Below are positions 1 to 4,962 of a stretch of 5,472 nucleotides of DNA, piece by piece (the stretch's first letter is position 1; each line of letters opens with the position of its first letter). Both the position numbers and the translations under genes were made by a program. This DNA comes from Schlesneria sp. (GTDB taxonomy: Bacteria; Planctomycetota; Planctomycetia; Planctomycetales; Planctomycetaceae), in the NCBI GenBank assembly GCA_025353525.1, contig JANXOO010000964.1, positions 1-5,472 on the forward strand, given 5' to 3'. The notes under the pieces are model-generated. The model made no database searches, had not been told where the DNA came from, and saw only the letters and a program-made list of their open reading frames with translations.

Positions 1-3000
1 GCCTGAAACTGCCCGATCTCGCTGAGGTCGCTCGTTTCACGGACCTTTCCAATTTCGATCAGGCCCACGGTGGTTCCGGCGTCGATCAGGCCGGGGTAGA
101 CGTGCAGACCATTGGCGTTCACCAGCGGCGTTCCTTCGGGAACCGGTAAATTCTGTCCGCACGCGATGATTTTTCCCCCGTCCACGATCAGAACACCGTT
201 GGGGATGTCGTCGGTATCGACAGGATGCAGCGTCGCACCGACGATTGCATAGCGGCCCGCCTGAGCAGGGTTCAGGTCAATCCCGACAACTCGTTCTTCG
301 GATTTGACGAGCGTCAGTGGCGACGGCGTTGCGGAACGAGCCGATCCGGCGGGACTCATGGCACTCGGCTGTTTTTCTCGCGTAAAGTAAACCTCGCCCG
401 CGATCAACGTCTGCTCACATCGGGAAAACGCATTGAGCGGATGTCCGCTGAAGATCGCGAGGTCGGCCTGTTTGCCGATCTCGATCGAACCAAGTCGGTC
501 GGATAAGCCGAGTTCGTTGGCGGGGTTCAGTGTGATGGTTTGCAGGGCCGCATCGGGGGGCATATTGCCGTAACGGACGGTCTTCGCGGCTTCGAGATAG
601 AGGTGGCGAATCAGTTCCCAATCGTCACTCTTGATGACGACATTCGCGCCTGCCTCGTGTAACAATGCGGCGTTATGAGGAGCGGCGTCGAACGCTTCGA
701 CTTTGTAGGCCCACCAGTCGGCGAATGTACTGCAACTGGCTCCGTGCTTCACGATTTCCGGTGCAACCTTGTAGCCTTCAAGGACGTGCTGCAATGAGCG
801 TACGCGGATGCCGTGATTATCGGCCACTCGTAACAACATCAGGATTTCGTCAGCTCGATAACAGTGCGAGTGGATGAATTTCTGGTGATTCAGAATGTCG
901 GACAAGGCTTCCAGTCGCAGGTCGCGCCGGGGTTCCATGAGCCGGTCGGCAGCGCCTCCGGCTTGCCGTTTGGCATGTTCGTACTCGAGCCAGACGCGGC
1001 GGTAGTCGAGCGCTTCGAGGAACGCCCGATTGAGCGTTGCTTCGACTCCCAACCGTGTGTTGGGGAATCGACCTCCTCGAAACTTGACGTTTTCGCCGAG
1101 GGCAAATTTGACGCCCGAGTTCGCTCCGGGGAAAAGGTGTTCAGCGGCGGACGTGCCGTGTTTCAACTGAACGACAGCGTCCTGTCCGCCGATACAATTT
1201 GCTGATCCGTGCAGCAGTCTGGCAGTCGTCACACCGCCAGCCAGAGCGCGATATTCGCTGGCATCAGCGGAATTCACGACATCGCGAACTCGAACTTCGC
1301 ACACGATAGAAGCGGTCGCTTCGTTCACTCCGCCAAGTCCGTTCGAGATCATGATATGGCTGTGAGTGTCAATGATCCCCGGCATGACGAAGCGGCCTGT
1401 GGCATCGATCACGGTTGTTCCGGGTTCGGGTTGAAGTTCGGGGGCGATGGCGACGATTGTGCCGCCCTTTACAAGGATCGAGGTTTTCGGGAGCGTCAGT
1501 CCGGTGGCCGTGAGGACGGTTCCGTGTTTGATCAGGACGTTACCACCGGTGACGACAGGTCTCGCACGCCGGTCGTCGGGAAACTCGACCGGTTGCTCGA
1601 TGGCGGGGGGAGGATTCGGCACAGGATTGCCTGCCGGATTTTTACTGCCGTCAGGTGCTGAGGGCGCGTTTTGAACGGCGCTTGGAAGATTCGCGGGATT
1701 GGTCGCATCGGCGGCTGCGGCCTTATTGGTCTCGACGGTTGGCGACCCGGGAATTTCGGTCGTATCGATGCCCGAGATTTGTACGGCCGCTGATTGTGGA
1801 GTAGTGGCCCTGGGACTGGCTGGTTCCACTCGTGTTGCCGACCATTTGGTGACGGCACCAAACGGCGACTTGAGATTGCCGCTGAGGGATGTCGGTCGGA
1901 CGGGGCCGGGCAGGGCTGCCGGTTTCAATGGGTCGGGTTGAGGTCCGGCGGAAGGAGTCCAGCCCGAAGTGTCGAACTTGAGTTGCACCGAGGCGTCGCC
2001 CGCTCCGATCGACACGACAAACTCGATACCGTCTTTCGTTGCTGTTCCGGAAGAAATTCGGCCATCGCCCTGGTCGCTGTTAAAGCGACCTGACAGAGAT
2101 CTGTCCGTCTGAGTCAGTTCCAGTTCACCGCGAACTTTTCCTTCGGCCGCATCAATCTCTACATTCCACTTTCCGCTGACTTCGATCGGCCTTGGCTCGC
2201 CCGGTTTCGTCGGTTCGACCGGTTTGGCATCTTTGTGATATTCGTACCGCTGTTCGCCGATCGCGACGTATCTGACCTTCGATTGGTCGTTGTCGAAAGG
2301 GCCGGTCAGTACGATGAAACTGGCCGGGTGGCCGACCGCGATCGAGCCCAGTTCCTTGTCGAGGCCCAGAATCGCGGCCGCATGAGATGTCAGTGCCGCG
2401 AGCGCCGCATCGCGATCAAGTCCGTTGGCGATCGACTGACGAATGCCTTTCAGGATCTCGGAAGGGGACTTGCCATCGCGAGACGAGACGGCAAAACGAA
2501 TTCCGGCTTTGTGCAATTCGGCCAGCCCTGACACACGTTGTTTCCAGCGTGCGAGTTTGTGTTCGCGGACCTTTTGGGGTTCGGGCAGATCGGGGTATTC
2601 GTCGTCACCCGGTTTTCCGGGTTCGATTTTCGGTTCGTCGCCGAAGTCAACGTGCAGAATGACATCGGTCTCGGTGGTCTTCAGTCGTGGTGCAATTCGA
2701 AAGGCTTCCTGACCACCCCAGATGGCAATACGAAGCTGGTGCTCGGCGGCGAAGTTCAAGGCACGATCATGGTCGTCGCGCGATTCGGCAAGGAACATGG
2801 TGCGAATTCGTCCCGCTCGCATGCCGTTGAAGATTTCGAACGCCGGATCTTCGGCAGGTCGACCGATTCCGGTAACCCCTTCTGCAAACAGTCGCTGATG
2901 TTTCAAATGGCGGTCGGCGTCGAGGAATGACTGTCGCAGATGCGCGTGGATTCCCATATTTGTTGCCGGGTATTCGCCGCCACCTCGTTCGTACAGATGG

Positions 3001-3617
3001 AGTGTCGAGAATGTCGACGTGGATAATAGCGCTTCGCGTACAGGGACCGAGGCAAGGTTGAGGACGGCCCCTTGTCCGCTGGCGATTCGACCGCCGGGAA
3101 GGACGTGAACGGCAACAAATCCGGACTGCCGGTATTTTTCCAGGTCGCCGGTTGAGGGTTTCAGATGTTTGGCGGCGGCAAATTCGGGAGTGAGTCCACT
3201 TCGGTCATCGCTGCGCATTCCGGCAAATGCGTATTTCGAGTTATCGACCTGTCGACCGTCGGCAGGGGTCGGTTTTGAATCGTCGAATAGTGTTGAGGCT
3301 CCGGCATCAATGAAACCGGGGTAAACGGTCAGGCCATCTCCTTTGATAATGTCGGCGTCGGCCGGAATTTCGATTCCAGGTCCGAACGCCGCAATCCGGC
3401 CATCCCGAACGACAAGGTTGCCTGACTCGATCGTCTGTCCTGGTGCGATGACGAGTCGCGCGTTCCTGATTGCGAATGTGCGAATATGAAAGCCGGGGCC
3501 TTCGTCAGCCTGAGTTGCCGCTGTTGGCCATCCCGCTGCGACGGAGATGGCGAGCAGCCCAAGGGCGAAATGCAGTGTACTTTTGGAAAATGGGTTCAGC
3601 GGAGTGATAGGGGTCAA
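1..3617 (-). CDS. Secreted three-module amidohydrolase (imidazolonepropionase-like), C-terminus outside window
   Basis: The frame is open without a stop from 3758 to the left edge; 1205 codons are visible from the chosen start. That start is a TTG at 3615-3617, the only ATG/GTG/TTG in frame before the first module. It has GAAGAG about 10 bases upstream and gives a signal peptide (K12, then a hydrophobic stretch ending near residue 36), so export is likely. Module A (about 45-460) has the beta-sandwich start and the LGSIAVGHPASFIVL end of amidohydrolases, but D104-AGAST replaces the metal-binding DxHxH. A beta-rich domain (about 478-598) and a Pro/Ala/Asn linker (599-690) follow. Module B (about 691-1082) has H751-S-H753, H916-S-H918, H944 and D998, so it should be the metal-dependent hydrolase. 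Module C (from about 1122) has D1179-AGTTV, again without HxH, and is cut off. The substrate cannot be told; cyclic amide or peptide-like bonds are usual in the family. Confidence 0.95.
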   Translation of the reverse strand, partial: MTPITPLNPFSKSTLHFALGLLAISVAAGWPTAATQADEGPGFHIRTFAIRNARLVIAPGQTIESGNLVVRDGRIAAFGPGIEIPADADIIKGDGLTVYPGFIDAGASTLFDDSKPTPADGRQVDNSKYAFAGMRSDDRSGLTPEFAAAKHLKPSTGDLEKYRQSGFVAVHVLPGGRIASGQGAVLNLASVPVREALLSTSTFSTLHLYERGGGEYPATNMGIHAHLRQSFLDADRHLKHQRLFAEGVTGIGRPAEDPAFEIFNGMRAGRIRTMFLAESRDDHDRALNFAAEHQLRIAIWGGQEAFRIAPRLKTTETDVILHVDFGDEPKIEPGKPGDDEYPDLPEPQKVREHKLARWKQRVSGLAELHKAGIRFAVSSRDGKSPSEILKGIRQSIANGLDRDAALAALTSHAAAILGLDKELGSIAVGHPASFIVLTGPFDNDQSKVRYVAIGEQRYEYHKDAKPVEPTKPGEPRPIEVSGKWNVEIDAAEGKVRGELELTQTDRSLSGRFNSDQGDGRISSGTATKDGIEFVVSIGAGDASVQLKFDTSGWTPSAGPQPDPLKPAALPGPVRPTSLSGNLKSPFGAVTKWSATRVEPASPRATTPQSAAVQISGIDTTEIPGSPTVETNKAAAADATNPANLPSAVQNAPSAPDGSKNPAGNPVPNPPPAIEQPVEFPDDRRARPVVTGGNVLIKHGTVLTATGLTLPKTSILVKGGTIVAIAPELQPEPGTTVIDATGRFVMPGIIDTHSHIMISNGLGGVNEATASIVCEVRVRDVVNSADASEYRALAGGVTTARLLHGSANCIGGQDAVVQLKHGTSAAEHLFPGANSGVKFALGENVKFRGGRFPNTRLGVEATLNRAFLEALDYRRVWLEYEHAKRQAGGAADRLMEPRRDLRLEALSDILNHQKFIHSHCYRADEILMLLRVADNHGIRVRSLQHVLEGYKVAPEIVKHGASCSTFADWWAYKVEAFDAAPHNAALLHEAGANVVIKSDDWELIRHLYLEAAKTVRYGNMPPDAALQTITLNPANELGLSDRLGSIEIGKQADLAIFSGHPLNAFSRCEQTLIAGEVYFTREKQPSAMSPAGSARSATPSPLTLVKSEERVVGIDLNPAQAGRYAIVGATLHPVDTDDIPNGVLIVDGGKIIACGQNLPVPEGTPLVNANGLHVYPGLIDAGTTVGLIEIGKVRETSDLSEIGQFQ

Positions 3618-3627
3618 GGTGTTTAGG

Positions 3628-3633
3628 CTCTTC
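3628..3633 (-). promoter_or_regulatory. Possible ribosome binding site supporting the TTG start
   Basis: On the minus strand GAAGAG lies 10 bases before the TTG at 3617. The spacing is slightly long and the match to the Shine-Dalgarno consensus is partial. It matters because the frame has no ATG or GTG between its upstream stop (3759-3761) and the first amidohydrolase module, so start choice rests on this site plus the signal peptide that follows. Confidence 0.4.
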
Positions 3634-3778
3634 AGGGTGACTGTCGAAAATCGCTGGGCCGGATTTGCATCTCTGACGCTACGAAGGATGGGTGCGGTGA
3701 CACGGTGGCACTTGGGGCAGTGGGTTTGACTAAACGCCGGGAAGACACAGTCATTGACTCAGTCGTTGCGGGTCGCTG

Positions 3779-3827
3779 AAAAAAGTGGGACAGGCACCAG
3801 GAAGACCTGGAGCCAGTCCCCATTTTT
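3779..3827. repeat. REP-like imperfect palindrome, possible bidirectional terminator
   Basis: The left arm (3779-3801) starts with A6 and contains GTGGGACAGGCACCAGG. The loop is AAGA (3802-3805), and the right arm (3806-3827) contains CCTGGAGCCAGTCCCC and ends in T5. The inner stem CCAGG/CCTGG is perfect; further out there are two A-A mismatches and a two-base mismatch before the A/T flanks. Each strand therefore has a stem followed by a T run (T6 leftward, T5 rightward), as in bidirectional intrinsic terminators. Arms of the GGGACAGGCACC type recur many times in planctomycete genomes and some other bacteria (from memory, not searched), often as REP elements moved by TnpA-REP transposases. 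No transposase gene is in this window. Its position 160 bases upstream of the amidohydrolase suggests insulation from leftward read-through. Confidence 0.65.
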
Positions 3828-3870
3828 CACGCTGTATGACGTTTTCGGTTTGATCGCGAATGGCATGGTC

Positions 3871-3897
3871 AATCACTGTAATCACTGTCCCCCCCCC
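3871..3897. repeat. Tandem 9-base duplication followed by a C9 homopolymer
   Basis: AATCACTGT occurs twice in direct succession (3871-3879 and 3880-3888) and is followed at once by nine C (3889-3897). Both are typical slippage products. No supported reading frame crosses the tract, so a phase-variable gene is not indicated; a length-variable spacer is the simplest reading. Confidence 0.6.
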
Positions 3898-4001
3898 GAT
3901 TGCCAGCAGTTCTTTAAGGCGACGGGCGGAAAAGGAAATACCGATCGCTTGCCGTGTGGACACAGCTGGCGGCATTGAGGTGTGACTTGCGTGCGTGGCG
4001 G

Positions 4002-4010
4002 AAAGGAGGT
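4002..4010 (+). promoter_or_regulatory. Isolated perfect Shine-Dalgarno sequence
   Basis: AAAGGAGGT is fully complementary to the usual 3' end of 16S rRNA. The only start at proper spacing is a TTG at 4016-4018, five bases downstream. It opens an 18-codon frame ending at TGA 4070-4072. Nothing longer is available in that frame, so this is either a chance match, a relic, or the site of a very short peptide. Confidence 0.35.
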
Positions 4011-4015
4011 CCAGT

Positions 4016-4072
4016 TTGCAGCCGGAAAATCGCGGTTTTGAGGTAATTCGCCGCTTTTTTTTCAGAATGTGA
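4016..4072 (+). CDS. Possible 18-codon mini-ORF after a perfect Shine-Dalgarno
   Basis: The frame starts with TTG five bases after AAAGGAGGT and encodes a peptide ending VIRRFFFRM. It is basic with three consecutive Phe codons, TTT TTT TTC, which lie in a T8 run. It sits upstream of the promoter at 4105-4132, so it would need another transcript; no promoter for it was found. Such a short frame occurs easily by chance, and the only positive evidence is the ribosome site. It is listed as a candidate leader peptide or microprotein only. Confidence 0.15.
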   Translation: MQPENRGFEVIRRFFFRM

Positions 4073-4084
4073 CAGAATTTGCGA

Positions 4085-4096
4085 TTTTGCGCAAAA
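4085..4096. promoter_or_regulatory. Perfect 12-bp palindrome TTTTGCGCAAAA, candidate operator
   Basis: TTTTGCGCAAAA is a perfect two-fold symmetric site ending eight bases before the -35 hexamer of the rightward promoter. Its centre is near -49 relative to the expected transcription start, a usual position for a dimeric activator, though a repressor is possible. The protein that binds it is unknown. Confidence 0.4.
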
Positions 4097-4104
4097 GACT
4101 TGAA

Positions 4105-4132
4105 TTGACAGAACTCATTCGCTCGATATGAT
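4105..4132 (+). promoter_or_regulatory. Near-consensus sigma-70 promoter
   Basis: The -35 box is TTGACA (4105-4110), identical to consensus. The spacer is 16 bases and the -10 box is TATGAT (4127-4132), one mismatch from TATAAT. Transcription should start near 4139. Sequence just upstream is A/T-rich, with a T8 run and a palindrome. The next well-supported gene to the right starts at 4963 or 4975, so this promoter implies either a leader of roughly 825 bases or a separate RNA. The octamer TGACAGAA overlaps the -35 box and occurs also 36 bases upstream (4070-4077). Confidence 0.7.
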
Positions 4133-4144
4133 CTTGGTGTCGAT

Positions 4145-4190
4145 TGGTGCTTTCCGAAAAGCATCATGTTCACAAGTTTTGCTTTTGAAC
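4145..4190 (+). ncRNA. Two consecutive hairpins at the 5' end of the predicted transcript
   Basis: Hairpin 1 (4145-4166) pairs TGCTTT with AAAGCA around the loop CCGA and extends by one G-U, one G-C and one U-A pair to about nine pairs. Hairpin 2 (4168-4190) pairs GTTCA with TGAAC and AAG with CTT, separated by one C-T mismatch, around the loop TTTTG. They begin only a few bases after the expected transcription start, where a 5' stem-loop often protects an RNA from decay. No U run follows the second stem, so it is not an intrinsic terminator. Whether this is a leader element or an independent small RNA is open, and no known Rfam-type family was recognised. Confidence 0.35.
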
Positions 4191-4215
4191 CGACTCGCTT
4201 CGCAAGATGGCCAGG

Positions 4216-4271
4216 TATTTCGTGACAGTCCGTTATTCGTGACAGGTCCAGTTATTCACGACGGCCCAGGT
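4216..4271. repeat. Three degenerate 18-19-base direct repeats
   Basis: The units are 4216-4233 (TATTTCGTGACAGTCCGT), 4234-4252 (TATTCGTGACAGGTCCAGT) and 4253-4271 (TATTCACGACGGCCCAGGT). They are contiguous and diverge progressively to the right. The third unit overlaps the 3' end of the possible leftward ORF at 4256-4438. No target-site or CRISPR logic is seen: there are no unique spacers. An iteron-like protein-binding array or an old tandem duplication are both possible. Confidence 0.5.
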
Positions 4272-4438
4272 AATCGCGGTGTTACAGGTAAGTGTGACGA
4301 CGCGGCCCACGCTGGGAAGTGTGGCATCTTGAGTTCTTCGTCATCAGGCTCATTGGTGCGGGACGCATTCTGATCGCGTTCCGGCTTGAGTTTTCGACGA
4401 TCACTCAACGTGCTTTCGCGTCGTTTTTTCGCTGTCAT
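4256..4438 (-). CDS. Possible small basic hypothetical protein (60 aa)
   Basis: The frame starts at ATG 4438 (MTAKKRRESTLSDRRKLKPE), with GGAG ten bases upstream as a possible ribosome site, and stops at TGA 4256-4258. The first third is Lys/Arg-rich, a short acidic stretch (EPDDEEL) follows, and the last 24 residues are Pro/Ser/Ala-rich. About half of its codons (32 of 60) end in G or C, which is neutral evidence. No domain, membrane segment or known family is recognised. It opposes the rightward promoter at 4105-4132, so it would be transcribed against that RNA, and its 3' end falls in the repeats at 4216-4271. It could be a genuine planctomycete orphan or a chance ORF; the odds are about even or slightly below. 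Confidence 0.35.
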   Translation of the reverse strand: MTAKKRRESTLSDRRKLKPERDQNASRTNEPDDEELKMPHFPAWAASSHLPVTPRLPGPS

Positions 4439-4667
4439 ATCGGTTGTTCTCCGGTATTAGCACATTGTTGACCAGCGTACGTGTTTCGTGGCAATCGAAT
4501 ATTGTTGCGGTTGTACTTTGGAAATGATGAGTTGATGCCAGGATACGGTGATACAAGAAAACGGTAATGCCAGAACGCAGTGGAAGCAGGGTGTGTTGTC
4601 GTTGCCGGTTTTGTTCGGTGATGGGAAGCCTGATTACCGGATGTGTTTCAGGTATTGAAGGTTGTGC

Positions 4668-4708
4668 CAGGACTGTTTGTATTCAAGACGGTGTTTTCAG
4701 GACTGTTT
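4668..4708. repeat. Direct repeat CAGGACTGTTT, 30-base spacing
   Basis: Identical 11-mers lie at 4668-4678 and 4698-4708. A second repeated word, GACGGTGTTTT, abuts the second copy (4687-4697) and recurs at 4780-4790. Together they suggest an old duplication or repeated protein-binding words within the G+T-rich stretch. Confidence 0.45.
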
Positions 4709-4809
4709 TTACAAAGCTGTCCCTGAATTGTCCGGCTGGTACTGAGGGTTGTCGGCTCCCTTGTTGAACGAGTGTTTCGGACGGTGTTTTTCGTCGAGTT
4801 TCAATCTTT

Positions 4810-4828
4810 GATCCCGTGTGACGGGATC
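4810..4828. repeat. Perfect hairpin, 8-bp stem with GTG loop
   Basis: GATCCCGT, a three-base centre GTG, then ACGGGATC form a perfect inverted repeat. No U run follows, so it is not an intrinsic terminator. It lies about 135 bases before the right-hand gene and is the first of three perfect stems there. As DNA it could equally be a dimeric protein-binding site. Confidence 0.5.
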
Positions 4829-4895
4829 GGACTATTTGTTATGGAACCCGCCTGGATGTGCTGGGGATTCCTTTCTGGGCCGATGTCAACTCCGC

Positions 4896-4915
4896 CGAAT
4901 GGCTGCTGCCATTCG
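4896..4915. repeat. Perfect hairpin, 8-bp stem with TGCT loop
   Basis: CGAATGGC and GCCATTCG pair perfectly around the tetraloop TGCT. The stem ends 47 bases before the first in-frame ATG of the right-hand gene (4963). No T run follows. Confidence 0.5.
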
Positions 4916-4937
4916 AGTGCGTTGAGGTTTTCTTTTC

Positions 4938-4952
4938 CGCTCGTGACGAGCG
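4938..4952. repeat. Palindromic hairpin immediately before the start codons
   Basis: CGCTCGT, one central G, then ACGAGCG give a 15-base near-perfect palindrome; as RNA it forms a stem CGCTC/GAGCG with a GTGAC loop. It ends ten bases before ATG 4963 and 22 before ATG 4975, close enough to influence ribosome access. The centre CGT-G-ACG resembles the CGT-GTG-ACG centre of the hairpin at 4810-4828. Confidence 0.45.
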
Positions 4953-4962
4953 TGTTTAGCCA

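Larger units (their letters stand above)
3618..4255. other. Intergenic region between divergent genes, no supported protein gene
   Basis: The 140-codon leftward ORF here (4173 to 3751) reads straight through the REP-like palindrome and has no family features, so it is not called. What can be supported is listed separately: the palindrome at 3779-3827, the duplication plus C9 tract at 3871-3897, the Shine-Dalgarno/mini-ORF at 4002-4072, the 12-bp palindrome and promoter at 4085-4132, the paired hairpins at 4145-4190 and the degenerate direct repeats at 4216-4271. A T8 run (4055-4062) follows a weak GCGG/CCGC stem. No convincing leftward promoter for the amidohydrolase was found between 3618 and 3778. 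Confidence 0.7.
4439..4962. other. G+T-rich intergenic stretch, probable leader of the right-hand gene
   Basis: No supported gene. The plus strand is rich in G and T: for example 4561-4620 has 23 G and 17 T against 10 C and 10 A, and 4741-4800 has 20 G and 22 T. Short words recur: CAGGACTGTTT at 4668-4678 and 4698-4708 (30 bases apart) and GACGGTGTTTT at 4687-4697 and 4780-4790. A Cys-rich 66-codon frame at 4567-4767 follows from the many TGT/TGC words and has no ribosome site. Three perfect hairpins, listed separately, occupy the last 150 bases. Confidence 0.6.

Noticed and set aside
864..1205. Rightward 113-codon ORF and other plus-strand frames within 1-3600
   Set aside because: All are shadows of the continuous amidohydrolase frame, which shows recognisable motifs throughout.
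3871..3897. Phase-variable gene switched by the C9 tract
   Set aside because: No credible reading frame crosses the tract and it is not between a promoter and a start codon that can be supported.
4032..4062. GCGG/CCGC stem followed by T8, as an intrinsic terminator
   Set aside because: The stem has only four Watson-Crick pairs with a 15-base loop, too weak to call, although its place just upstream of the promoter would suit an insulator.
3751..4173. Leftward 140-codon ORF
   Set aside because: Its last third is the translation of the REP-like palindrome (GLAPGLPGACPTFF), it spans the C9 tract and a promoter, and it shows no domain or ribosome site.
4216..4271. CRISPR array
   Set aside because: The repeats are contiguous, degenerate and lack spacers; no cas gene is visible.
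4468..4505. Second rightward promoter TTGACC ... TATTGT
   Set aside because: The spacing of 26 bases is far too long for a sigma-70 promoter and no other -10 box fits.
4567..4767. Cys-rich 66-codon rightward ORF, resembling a disulfide-rich peptide
   Set aside because: The cysteines come from TGT/TGC words in G+T-rich DNA, there is no Shine-Dalgarno sequence before the ATG, and no leader or cleavage motif.
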